A DNA stretch of 64,000 bases from Symbiodinium sp. CCMP2592 (lineage: Eukaryota; Sar; Dinophyceae; Suessiales; Symbiodiniaceae): the NCBI GenBank assembly GCA_905221615.1, contig CAJNDT010004557.1, positions 1,421,001-1,485,000 on the forward strand, read 5' to 3'. The first letter of the stretch is position 1; each line of letters starts with the position of its first letter. The translations under genes and the position numbers were made by a program. This document shows, piece by piece, positions 34,361-45,024 of the stretch. Below the pieces are notes generated by a model, which was given only the letters and a program-made list of their open reading frames with translations, searched no databases and was not told where the DNA came from.

Positions 34361-35979
34361 TTAGGGCGTATATCATACTATAACTATAGTAAGGAAGCAC
34401 CATAACCAATACCATTGTATATAAGGGCCCCCAGACCTTTATTCTAATTATCAAGGCCCCAATACAAGCCCTGCCTCCGAACCAGGTGTGTGATTGGTTT
34501 GTGGGGCACACGCCAGCTGCACAAAAGGCCCGATCATCTCCGGATCATAGTTTTGTAGTCTTCTTGGCGTCAGTTGTGCTTTGAACTACGTGTCCCACAA
34601 TTGCAGGGTTTGGGGTTAATTATCATGGGTCTTAGATTACAGGGGTGGGCTGTATCCCCCCACCAAAAGCAATTGGGATACCATGCGAATCTTGACCTCC
34701 CGGCCATCGGGTCACCGTTTGTTTCTCTCCAGGGTCGTTCGTTCGAACTTGCTGCTTCCGCGATCCAGAACCCCGTAGAGCGGAAGATTAGTGTCAGGCG
34801 CCAACCGACATGTTGTAGTGATTCTTGATGTTGCAGTACCCAATACCAGTGTCATGATTCTGCGGGGTTGTTCAGAAAAATGCTGGGATATCACGCGGGA
34901 TTGCAACAACCTTGGGCTACCCCCCCTCCCTCCATAAGCCAGCACCAGCACCACCACCATCAGCCCCCACAACGTCTTGAACCCCGGACTGCCACAGGAC
35001 ATTGCCATCCTTGACAGGGCGGACAAAGAGTGCTTACAGCCCCCTGCCACGGTTTTCGAGGGGCGGGTTTAAGGATTCGGTACTTTCAGATTTAAACAGT
35101 GGGTGTAGTAGGGTCGTTGAGGCTTGTAGATGCTTCATTAGACTAGAGTCTAAGTCCAGATGGGTTTTGGCTCAGGATCAGTGTCTCCTACCATAGACCC
35201 CTGGTTACTCCCTTGACCAATAAGGCTTACTTGAAAGGCTCCTTCGAAAATGAAAGGGTCCTTTTTGAGCAGGAGTCTCCATCTGTTCCGTGTTTCTGGT
35301 TGGGCTCGACCGCCCTAATGTTCGGAAGCTTTGTGCGTGTTCGGCTACAGGGCCCTCTGTACCATCCATGCCTGCTAAGCATTCTGCACGTGAAAGGCTA
35401 CCAGATGAGAATGCATGCTCAGCCCAAGCATGTTGTTATGGAGGGCTCGCATGACTCTAGTAGTCAGTCAACGCAGGTAGCGACCAATTCACAGAGATCA
35501 ACCCTGCAAGTGTTTGGTGTAAGTTGGCACCCCGAATTGAAGACTCAATCACCCAATCCGATTTTGACCGCCTTCACCTAGTGAGCCACTCAAGCTCTGG
35601 CAGACTTTGCCATTGGAGCTAGCCAGTGCAGTGGAGTCTTCACACATAACTATAGGGGTCTCCAGAGGTTTCTTCGTTCTAATGATCCGAAGTTTGACTG
35701 TAGACACTCTGATTTTCTCTTGAGCAGGCCTGCCTGCCACTTCCAGATGTGTCGGTTTTGGTTTCAGTAACTTGGATTTCGGTCCAGATGATGGCCGGTC
35801 GCAGTCCGGCTAGGCAACTTCAGTCCAGCAGCAAAGAAGAGAACTTTGGGTTATCGGGAATTGCGCCCAAGCAGGCCCTAGGCAAGTCTGGTTGACAGGG
35901 TTGGTCTCATAGCTTTTAGAGACAGCATATATTGCTAAACCCGAAACCGACCCGCTTTGCCCGACACCGAGTGCCTAAC

Positions 35980-36092
35980 ATAGGGCCTTAATATTTGAGA
36001 ACAGGGTTTTGGGGCCCAATATACTATAATTGTTTTAAGGACCCCCCCAAAGAAACAAAAGTATAGGTAAGTATTAAAGCCCCTTTAGTAAG
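35980..36092. repeat. MITE-like family G, copy 5
   Basis: The ends ATAGGGCCTTAATATTTGAG and AAGTATTAAAGCCCCTTTAG are inverted. The core is GGTTTTGGGGCCCAATATAC. Confidence 0.65.
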
Positions 36093-36505
36093 CCCGAATC
36101 TGGAAGCTAGCCGAGCCCAGGCGAGAGTGCGAGCGCGCATGGACAGCTTTAGCTCCTTAGCCGCGTTAGGCTTGGGACCCATGGTTGGTTTAGGGTCTAG
36201 GGTTTAGGGTGTAGGGTTGAATGACCCTCGTGTCCACCCTTATGCCCAAAACCGTAGATTCAGGATGCCGCGTCCCTCTTCATTGTGAAATCTTTGGTTA
36301 TCTGCAGAAATGCTGGGCCTGTCATGATTCGTAATTCAACACAACTTAAGTATGTTTAATTCATAGTGGGGCACGCTGATTATGTATATTTATGGCATAT
36401 TCCTCCATTGGTCTTGGGCTGTCCGGCTAGATTCATTTCCCTCGTGCAAAACTCCTTGTGAGGTGCTTTCTAGGTTTCCACAGCATGTCCACAGCCTAGA
36501 TGCAA

Positions 36506-36597
36506 TACCCACAGGCCCCATAATGGTTCCATTTAGAACCCTATAAGTATAAGGTAATCCCAAAGAGGAACTACTACGGGGCCTTAGGGCCTATGGG
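36506..36597. repeat. Divergent relative of MITE family A
   Basis: TACCCACAGGCCCCATAATG pairs with ACTACGGGGCC and CCTATGGGG. The central AACCCTATAAG...AAGGTAATCCC matches the A core. Confidence 0.55.
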
Positions 36598-36845
36598 GAA
36601 TCCGATGGGAAAAGCCGAGGCGACGGACGACACAATGCGGAAGAAGGAGAGGAATACCTCCAAGCAGGTGCGTCCTCGGAGGTTTCGGGGTTTAAGGTCT
36701 GCGGAGTCTGCGGGCTGTGACGACCCAAAATCCCTAAGTCTTATACCCTAACTGCCAATCAACTCTCCTGACCATTGCGACATCAGCTGGTTCCATGCAT
36801 TGTCCGTATGCTGCGGCGGTGATGGATGTCCTAGGACTGCCGTTA

Positions 36846-36943
36846 TATAGGAGCCTTCTTAATTACCTATACTATTTTGGGGGCTCCTTTAGTTGTAGTA
36901 TACTGGGGCCCCAAACCCTATTCTAATTATTAAGGCCCCTTCA
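36846..36943. repeat. MITE-like family G, copy 6
   Basis: The ends ATAGGAGCCTTCTTAATTAC and TTCTAATTATTAAGGCCCCT are inverted. The core is CTATACTATTTTGGGGGCTC. Confidence 0.75.
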
Positions 36944-39025
36944 TTCGCCTCCCCGACTCCAGCCAGTAACCCCAAAGCCTAAATCTCACTTGTCTGCGGT
37001 AACGAGAAGGAGCTCCAACAAAAGCAAAATCTTACTTATGAACTATCCTCAACAGAAGCCACCTGGATAGTATTAGCGTGCAACTACACCGGAATATGCA
37101 GCAGGTATAGCTCGCTTATATACATGCTAACCTAAAAGTCCTGCTGCCTCAAACCCTAAACCCTAGAGCCAACTACTTACATGTTGGCTTGAAAACCACC
37201 AAGTGTGAAACCTCTCACCAGCCAAACCTCCGAAACAGAAACCCTACATCGTAACGTAAGGCTCGGAAACAGCAGTAAAATTTGCCTTAGGGCTCCTGGC
37301 CCAGACTTTTATATACCCCAAAGCACTATTCCAAGAAATAAAGCCTTATACTAAGCCCTATAAGCCCTAATACCCTGAGCCCTGATCCCCTAAACCCTAA
37401 GACCTAATAACGGGCTCTTGGACGATGTGAAGAGCAATCGTGAGGTGCATCAGTTCGTGCAAGCCGTGGCCGCTAGGCTTGCAGTCTGGGCTCACTGCCG
37501 TCGCTTTGACGGTTTAAGGTGTAGGGTTTAGAGTTTGTTGCTTCGTAGTTGAGCCACGAGGATGAAGTTTTAACTTAGTCTTTAACTAGTTGTTGCGTGC
37601 TGAGTTGTGAACTGTCGAAGCACCCATGGTTCATCTATGTTCCCCATTGATTAGGGTTAGGCTGACGGAAGAAGCCTGAGTGGTTGTGATCCGGAGGTGT
37701 TCAATGCTCTAAATGCCGATTTGCCCGAAAACTTGACCAATACATAGTATCACTATATGCACCACTCCTCAGACCTCTACATTCGTAGCCAACTGTAAAC
37801 TTGAGAAAGCTCCCAGCTCCCGTCCCGAGCTATGCCGTGTGTGAAGGGGGAGCCTGATGCAGATAAGCCTATAGTCTCCTTAGGATTTTTTGGTTCATAT
37901 AAAACCCAAAGAATATTCAAAATACTTTTTTTTGTGTGGTTGCAAGGGGGGAATAGAAGGAAGGCCCCTGAAACGTTTGCGAGGTCCCACAAGGACCGAA
38001 GCAGCCTGTCTAGTTTTTCCTACGCCTTTCAGCTTCGCGTGGATCGAATCCAGCGTTATGGCCTTTTACTGTAAGTACCTAAAGAACTAGGTATTTGGGT
38101 TTAGGACAGTGGCTTTGTTTGTAAGTTAGTATTCTGGGCAGTACATGATCATTCATCGACAGGTACTCTTACACTAAACTGAGGGTCCCCTATACCTGAT
38201 AAGTGTATACTTCCCTAAAGAGCTAGACAGTTACCACTACCCTGAACCCAAGTACCCAAGTGTCAACATGTCGGGTGTTTGAGCACTCTAGCCGTGCAGT
38301 GCGAAATTTCCCTGCAAAAGAATTCGCATGACCGTGAACCCCAAACTGCGGACCTGCTCCATGGTCTCCCTGACATCTGAGGCCCTGTAATCCTGGTACT
38401 AGAACGGCTCCAGCCACATTTACATTCAACCTAGAAAGCATTTCACGGGTCGACCCCCCCCCCCCACCAAATATTTCATGCGAAGCAGAAACGCAATGTC
38501 CTGAGCCCTACACCTGACGCCCTGAGCCGCCCGCTGTTGCGATGTCTAAGGCGAAGACGCATCGCGAGAACCACGCCGGCAGCTGTTTGATTGCAAGCTG
38601 GTTCGTGGTGTGTCCTTCTGTGCAGTGTGCTGTTGCTCGCTGCTGCTGCTCCTGCGTCTCCTCCTCCTCCTGCTTCTCTTCCGTAATTGCATTAGCAGCT
38701 AGCAAGACTACCACTGCCACCATGATGACGACTACTCCTGATACTGCCACTGCTGCTGCTGCTCCAGCTTCTGCTCCGGCTCCTGTACACCACCACCAGC
38801 AGCAGCACCACCATCACCACCACCACCGCCACTCCTGCTGCTGCTGCTGCTGCTGCTGCCTCTACGACCCCTGCCACCAACACTACGTGCTAATGCTACT
38901 GCTGCTGCTACTTCCTGCTACTACGAAATACCTGCCAAGCTTTAAAGCTTCGCTGAATCGCTAGCGCTCGAGACCGCAAGATAGGATCCAAACTGCAAAG
39001 CCACAACCGACTCCCTTAGTCCTCA

Positions 39026-39140
39026 ATCCTAATACCATTTAAGAGCTGTATGTGGTATTTTAGCATAAGGGCTTTCTGCCTGGCAATCCTAATACCCTTC
39101 AAGAGATGCATGTTGCATTCTAGCCTAACGGCTTTCTGCC
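39026..39140 (+). repeat. Tandem duplication of a 55-bp unit
   Basis: AATCCTAATACCATTTAAGA to GGCTTTCTGCC is followed by a second copy, AATCCTAATACCCTTCAAGA to GGCTTTCTGCC, with about 80 percent identity by eye. Confidence 0.8.
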
Positions 39141-41259
39141 TTTACCCAGGCTATGACTCCGACGATGAGGAGAGTGTGGCACGGTTCGATCCCAGGCTTC
39201 CTGAGCTAAGGGCTTGCATGGGATTCAGGGACCAAGGCTTCGGTGTCTAGGGTTTGGGATAGGTTTGAAGTTTACGGTTCAGGCTAGGGCTTACGGGGTT
39301 CGGTTGTCTTCGGGCTCAGCGTATATAGTCCGTTTTGGAATAGGTACACGACTTGGCCTTCCTGGTTGGCTGGGCTAGAGACCTCCAAACAACCCAAAAC
39401 AATGCTACTGCGCACCCTTCCTCTAAAGCCTTTCCCGCAAGAAAGAAGGCCCTTCATTGGGTCCATCGTCATGCGCCCGGCAGCCAGCAGAGAGTGCATG
39501 CCAAGGAGTGAGAGACACCTCCGTAGTCCGTGAGGGTCCTTTCTTTCAGATAGTTTCGGCAACAACAACAACCTCATCTTTCAACCTCCAACCCGAATAC
39601 TCCTGCTGCAACTGTTCTTCGATCCCAAAGCTTTCCAAAGGACCAAATGGCAAGCAGTTACCCGGGAGCAAAGGCAGTTACCTTCCCGCTTTTCTATTGC
39701 GGCTTGAGATCGGTGACAAAAATACTTTCTGAGGTTACACACGCATACTGATATATACAGGCATATATTGTTGTGTTTTTTTGTCTGTCTGGTTTACTGT
39801 CTGGGTGTCTGTTTGTTTGCCTGTCTTTCTGTCTGTCTGTTTGTCTGTCTGTATGTATGCACGTATACGTGATAGGTTTTATCTCAGATCGCTGTTCTGG
39901 TTATGTAGTGGGCCGGCTATATCTGGTTTTGAGCCGGTGCGCAGGTAAAGGTCAGGACGGCAGCCCGCAGTGGGGTTTAGGGCGTGGGCGTAGGTGTGCG
40001 AACCTGTGGGTCTTGCTCGACGGTACCATCCCATTCTCGCGTAGCGTCGCGGTGTTCTCCTACAGGAGCCCCGAAACAAAGCCCCAAGTCAAGTGCAGAG
40101 GCTTATCGCCCTCAGCGATGAGCAGATGGAAAAGGAAGTAGAGATTCTGCGCACCTTGACGGCATACCAGGCTCTAGGAAGCTGTCAAGTCAATTATTGT
40201 CAACTGTATCAGGTGTTGAGTTTCGAGGGTCATGACCCCACATGGGGTTGACGGCATAGCTTGTCGCCGGAAGAACTTCTTGGTGTCGCATCAAGCCAAG
40301 AATTCATGTATGTGTTGATAAACAGGTCTCAAGTGTAGGTGCGGTCTGATGTGGACGTCAAAACCTCAACGAGAGTTCAGGATCATGTCCGTCAGTACCA
40401 AGTCAAGACCTGACTATGCCGTTATCGGTGTCACCATGCTGTTGTCGATGGTGCCGGTGGAAAGTATCATCACCAACACCACCAGCACGATCTCCATTTG
40501 CAGTTTCGACCGCATCATCGCCAGAAAATGAAAAGCACAAGCTGTGTAAGTAGCTTGTTGTAGCGGCTTGCAGATTAGCTCTTGTAGTTGTCGTCGTAGT
40601 CATAGTAGGAGTATATAGGTGACAGTGATGTCATCCTCCTCTTCCTCCTACTGCGACAACGACAGTTACGACACCGATTCCAGATGTTAACATACTGGTA
40701 TCAGTATTATTTGTTAGCGGCATGTTGTTAGGCTTCGGTCATTATCACCGTGATGTTTTTGCCAAATCCATGCGTGGTATCATGGCCAAGGAGAGAAAGT
40801 GCGGCAGAAGGACGCAGTTTGACCCATACTTCGCGACATGTGCGGGAGTCGAGGGTTCGAGCCTGAAGTCTTGTAGGTTTGTTGGGTTGGCTGTGTAAAC
40901 TTGTAGGATGTGGCGGTTCTAGAGTGGTTTGTGGAGTTAAAGCAGGCCTCATGCAGAGGCCATGGTGTCTTCGCCTGGGGCAATTTCAGGTCTTTGTCCA
41001 CCTTTCAGGTCCATTTCCCTAAACTTACATGAACTTTTGCAGAGCCCTCATGACCTGGTGCTCTTCCTCTGCTTCAAGTCAAAGGCCCTCAGCCACGATA
41101 CCCAACGCATTACACCATGTTCATCCTTTTCGCATCCTCAATTACTGTAGGGCTCCAGTTGCCTAAACAGTAGGTTATTATCATTCCCGCAGTAACCCAT
41201 TATTTAGGTAACCGAAATCCTAGGGGTTACTTCTTTCTAGCACTTTTCCAGGCTTCCTG

Positions 41260-41347
41260 CCCTAACCCCTAAACCCTAAACCGTAAACCCTAAACCCTAA
41301 ACCCTAAACCCTAATCCCTAAACCCTAAACCCTAATCCCTAAACCCG
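41260..41347 (-). repeat. Interstitial telomeric tract (CCCTAAA), about 88 bp
   Basis: About 12 units, with CCCTAAT variants every third or fourth unit and one CCGTAAA. Confidence 0.9.
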
Positions 41348-41572
41348 AACCGCATGCCTCGCGCCTCGCCTGGATTGTCCGAGTGCGAGCGCCGAAAACC
41401 CTAAAACCCTAAAATCCCAAACCCTATAAACCCTAAAACCCCGGTAAAACCCCAAACCCTAAAACCCTAAGTAACCCCCAAGCCGGTGCTCTGGAGGTCG
41501 GTGGGGTCTGGCATGTTTCCAACTGTTTCGCATTTAGGGTTTAGGGTGGTATCGAATGCCTGGGGAGGGGAG

Positions 41573-41575
<3 letters not shown>

Positions 41576-41628
<53 letters not shown>

Positions 41629-41700
41629 GACAGAGAGAGACAGAGAGAGACAGAGAGAGACAGAGAGAGACAGAGAGAGAGGGAGAGAGAGGGAGAGAGG
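41576..41700 (+). repeat. (GA)n microsatellite with a regular CAGAGAGA higher-order unit
   Basis: Plain GA for about 45 bp, then an array of 10-bp GACAGAGAGA units, then GGGAGAGAGA units. Confidence 0.95.
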
Positions 41701-41867
41701 GTGTGCTCTAGTGTCACCCCCGCAAGCTAAAAGCTGGTAGCAGTGTGCATACCAACTTTGCGTCAAACTCTTTGGCGCTGCACCTTTATTTTGCCATGAA
41801 GTGTTTCAGCCCCCGAAGTGCCTCGCCCCGGATCGGGCAAATATTAAACAAAGACCCCACAGACGTT

Positions 41868-41926
41868 CTCTCTCTCTCTCTCTCTTTATCTCTCTCCTTT
41901 TCTTCTGTATCTACAAATATGTATAC

Positions 41927-41978
<52 letters not shown>

Positions 41979-42011
41979 TGATTGAATATATGTATATATA
42001 TATACACACAC
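41868..42011 (+). repeat. (TC)n then (TA)n microsatellite
   Basis: TC run at 41868-41898, then an uninterrupted (TA) run at about 41928-41974, then TATG/TATA words. Confidence 0.95.
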
Positions 42012-42946
42012 AAACATTTTTACGGTTCAGGCCTTGCTTGCATGTTCGACTTCCGCCAGTAGAGCTAGCCTTTGATCCAGGAGCGGAACGTCGTCCTCAT
42101 CGCATTGAACATCGCAGCTCTTTGGCTGCCTGCAATTCCGAAGTTATAGTGCAGGTATAATTGTTCGGGTAGGTACATATGTGAATATGTGCATACGTAG
42201 ACGTAACAACAAACCGCAGCATTTCAGAGTATACAGCTGGCTTCAAGAAATGCACCTCAAGTACTGGCTTGAGGGATTTCTGAAAAAGCATCGCCAGGTG
42301 AAACGAATGAGTTTATTCACTGCGGTGCATTCTGGGATGGCGCTTCTGAGAAGATTGCAGAGACACCTTTCATGATCCGCTCCAGCTTATAACCGCCACC
42401 ATATTTGGATCACTACTAGGATACCAGGACGCTTGTTCAGGCAGGGGTGTTCACCATTCAGGTGTTTACCACGACGCCGATTCCTGTTCGCTGTTCGTTC
42501 TTCCTCGAGAGACAGAGAATAAGGACCTTCCTCAAAATCCTTAAGGAAGTGCAGGGAGTGTGTTTTACATGCCCGTGGTCCGGTCCGCAGCTAGTATCAT
42601 GTATTCTTTCCCGACGACTTCCCTGACAGAGCTAAGGGCTTGTTTTCGGCCGGCCGCAAGATGTGGGGGTATCGGTTCTGGACTTAAAGGGGCGATGGTT
42701 TGCAAACTTTTGCCACGAGGAGACAGGGCGAGTAAGTAGGTGTACCACCTTCGAATGCCATGCGTCACCGGTTATGTCCGTCTTGCAGACGGTCGGTTCC
42801 CCAGCTACCTGCATCTGCGCCTGAGGGGACTGGGAAAATAGAAGTTACATATCGACTACCCTTGAATGTTTCTCTCACGAAAGCTCCTGTCATGCAAAGC
42901 AACTGCAAGTGCGTTTGCCGCCGGGCCTGTCACGGTTCATGTATCT

Positions 42947-43046
42947 GGGAGTTTCCGAAAATTAGGGGTACCTTATTTGGGGGTCCTTATAATAAGGATC
43001 CTACTATTTAGGGTACCATATTTGGGCCCCCTATTTTCGGAAACTC
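42947..43046. repeat. MITE-like family B, copy 6
   Basis: The arms CTGGGAGTTTCCGAAAATTA and CCCTATTTTCGGAAACTC pair, with core CTTATAATAAGGATCCTACT. Its right arm is the seed of the tandem array at 43027. Confidence 0.8.
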
Positions 43047-43229
43047 TAAGCCCTAAACCCTTTATAGAACCCTTCTAGATCCCTTTAAGGAACCCCCAAA
43101 GGATCCCTCTTAGGGTCCCCCTATTTTCGGACACTCTAAGCCCTAAACCCTTTATAGAACCCTTGTAGATCCCTTTAAGGAACCCCTAAAGGATCCCTCT
43201 TTGGGCCCCCTATTTTCGGAAACTCCCCC
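43027..43229 (+). repeat. Tandem array of a 90-bp unit containing a MITE arm
   Basis: CCCTATTTTCGG recurs at 43029, 43119 and 43208, a spacing of 90 then 89 bp. Each unit carries CTCTAAGCCCTAAACCC and GATCCCTTTAAGGAACCCC. Two full units plus the final arm. Confidence 0.85.
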
Positions 43230-43317
43230 GTATCTGAGGAGCGAGGAAGCTTCCTATCAGCTGCTCGAGTGCAGGAGAGGTCGCCCTGGACTTCGAGAAG
43301 TGTCAATGTAGCCTTCA

Positions 43318-43362
43318 GGTTTAGAGTTTAGGGTTTAGAGTTTAGGGTTTAGGGTTTAGAAG
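43318..43362 (+). repeat. Interstitial telomeric tract (TTTAGGG/TTTAGAG)
   Basis: About six units, alternating TTTAGAG and TTTAGGG. Confidence 0.8.
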
Positions 43363-43453
43363 GCTCTCAACCCCTAAGGCTCCATGTGCCCAACTAGGGG
43401 TTCCTTTAAGGGTTACTATAAGGGGTCCATAAGGGATCTATAAGGGTTCCGTA

Positions 43454-43560
43454 CCCTAAGGCTCCATGTACCCATATAGTATATACTGAGGCCTTAAAGT
43501 ACCTATATAGGGACTACTTTGGGGCTTAAGTATCTACTATAACGGTACATGGAGCCTTTG
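43454..43560. repeat. MITE-like family I, copy 2
   Basis: The arms CCCTAAGGCTCCATGTACCC and GGTACATGGAGCCTTTG pair. Inner CTGAGGCCTTAAAGTA / TACTTTGGGGCTTAAG extends the palindrome. A left-arm fragment lies at about 43371-43398. Confidence 0.8.
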
Positions 43561-43734
43561 TCAATGTAGCGTTCAGTTCACGCAAGCTCCAAAATCGGAA
43601 GCCCTGCAGAGGGCATGTGTTGAATTCAGGCTAGTCTAGGGCTTTCGACGGTAAGGATCCACAAGGATCCTACTATCTAGGACTAGGATCTAGATTGCGA
43701 TCTTTTCCCACCTGCTACAGGACGAACTCCATAT

Positions 43735-43829
43735 GGGTGGTTGTCAAAACGATGGTTCCCTTTTCCTAAATATTAGGTGCCGTACTATATTAGGGACCCA
43801 AAAAGGGACCCTAATATTAACAACCACCC
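43735..43829. mobile_element. MITE family C, copy 5, 4-bp target duplication ATAT
   Basis: The ends are GGGTGGTTGTCAAAACGATG and ATATTAACAACCACCC. ATAT lies at 43731-43734 and 43830-43833. Confidence 0.83.
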
Positions 43830-43893
43830 ATATGAACCCTATACGACCTCAGATAAGGCGCCAATTTCTACCCAAAGACTTCTATAGATTCAT

Positions 43894-43999
43894 ATGGGAG
43901 TTTCCGAAAATTAGGGGTACCTTATTTGGGGTCCTTATAATAAGGATGCTGCTGGTTAGGGGTACTATATTAGGGTCTCCTATTTCCCGAAACTCCCAA
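43894..43999. repeat. MITE-like family B, copy 7
   Basis: The arms ATGGGAGTTTCCGAAAATTA and CCTATTTCCCGAAACTCCCAA pair. ATTCAT occurs at 43888-43893 and 44000-44005, a possible target duplication. It lies only 64 bp from the family C copy at 43735. Confidence 0.8.
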
Positions 44000-44218
44000 A
44001 TTCATACAACCCCCTGAACTCCTTCAAACAGATCTTGTCAGGGACTCTTACATGTCTCTTAAGCTTACCCTTCGGGCCCTGGCTTTTGGGTTGCTTGTTG
44101 TTGTGATGTGCTCTTGCGCCTTGCTGAGAGCCGGATGGTGGTTCTACTGCGACCCTATCCCAATCTACACTTTTGCTTGTTCATGTCCAAAATCGCACAC
44201 AGAAGGCGGTTCGAAGCG

Positions 44219-44430
44219 AGTTAGGGTTTAGGGGTTTAGGGTTTAGGGGTTAGGGTTTACATAGGGCTTAGGGTTTAGGGCTTAGGGTTTAGGGTTTAGC
44301 GGTAAGGGTTTAGGGGTTAGGGTTTAAGGCCCCTCTTTTAGGGGCTTAGCGGCTTATAGGGTTTAGGGCTTAGGGTTTAGGGGTTAGGGTTTAAGGCTCC
44401 TATTTTAGGGGCTTATAGGGTTCAGGGCTC
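44219..44430 (+). repeat. Degenerate telomeric field (TTTAGGG, GCTTAGGG)
   Basis: TTTAGGG units are mixed with GGGCTTAGGG and GGGGTTAGGG over about 210 bp. A block around GCCCCTCTTTTAGGGGCTTA is duplicated at about 44330 and 44394. Confidence 0.85.
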
Positions 44431-44530
44431 AGGGTCGAACGTGAGACCCCAGTCTGGGCTGCGTCCGAGTTGTGAGAGCATCAGCCCGAAGCTCTACGAA
44501 GCCCAAAGGGTCCAAGTATCATTCTGGTAC

Positions 44531-44627
44531 TTAGGGGTACTTAGAAATAATTTTTAACTTTTGGTTATTATAATCCTTAAGAAACAGCTAAAATTGTAGT
44601 TTTTGCTAGGGTTCTAAGTTCAGTATA
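44531..44627 (+). repeat. MITE-like family F, copy 4
   Basis: Starts CTTAGGGGTACTTAGAAATA and ends TTCTAAGTTCAGTATAG, with the conserved CTTAAGAAACAGCTAAAA. Confidence 0.78.
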
Positions 44628-44638
44628 GGTCTTTTCTT

Positions 44639-44771
44639 AGACCCCCAAGATACCCAAGAAGTTCATACTTATACCCCAAAAATATCCCAAGAAGTATATA
44701 CTTAGACCCCCAACTACCCAAGAAGTATGTATATAGTTAGACCCCCAAAATACCCAAGAAGTATATATACC
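44639..44771 (+). repeat. Four-copy tandem repeat of about 35 bp
   Basis: Units of AGACCCCCAAAATACCCAAG followed by AAGTATATA, with length drift from TA slippage. Confidence 0.8.
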
Positions 44772-44919
44772 ATAAACCCCTAAACCCTATCCCTTTGGGA
44801 AAACTGAGGCCGCCCGCATAGAGTACATCAAGAACAACTTCGAGAACCAGGCCTTTGGTCAATCGAGTTCTCTGCTGTGTCAACTACCCCACCATCACCT
44901 ACATACTTATAATATACAT

Positions 44920-45024
44920 ATATATATATATGCATGTACATATATATATATATATATAATATGCTATAGTATACTATAATATAGATATTCTTGTATATAT
45001 ATATATATATATATATTTATTTAT
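44920..45024 (+). repeat. (TA)n-rich microsatellite
   Basis: Three (TA) blocks separated by ATGCATGTACA and ATGCTATAGTATAC. Confidence 0.92.

Larger units (their letters stand above)
31142..44530. other. Gene-free stretch with the longest telomeric tracts and several tandem duplications
   Basis: No gene is recognised. It opens with arrays of GGATCCTTTAAGGGTTCC words (31150-31230, 31610-31790). Further contents: hairpin elements R and S, MITE copies of families A, B, C, F, G, I and J, the long CCCTAAA tracts at 33655 and 41260, a triplicated 37-bp unit at 33122, a TGTC-rich tract (39778-39862), CTG/CAC-rich text (38640-38870), GA and TA microsatellites at 41576 and 41928, and a duplicated 55-bp unit at 39026. 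Open frames of up to 140 codons lie in these simple repeats. Confidence 0.55.

Noticed and set aside
35160-35180. TTTTGGCTCAGG, similar to the 3' part of the dinoflagellate spliced leader
   Set aside because: Only about 10 bases match the leader as I remember it; the upstream CCGTAGCCA part and a splice donor are absent.
38542-38964. 140-codon open frame rich in Cys, His and Ala
   Set aside because: It lies in CTG/CAC trinucleotide text, and several frames are open for the same reason.
43027-43229. CRISPR array
   Set aside because: The repeats are about 90 bp, contiguous and share their whole length; there are no unique spacers, and the host is eukaryotic.
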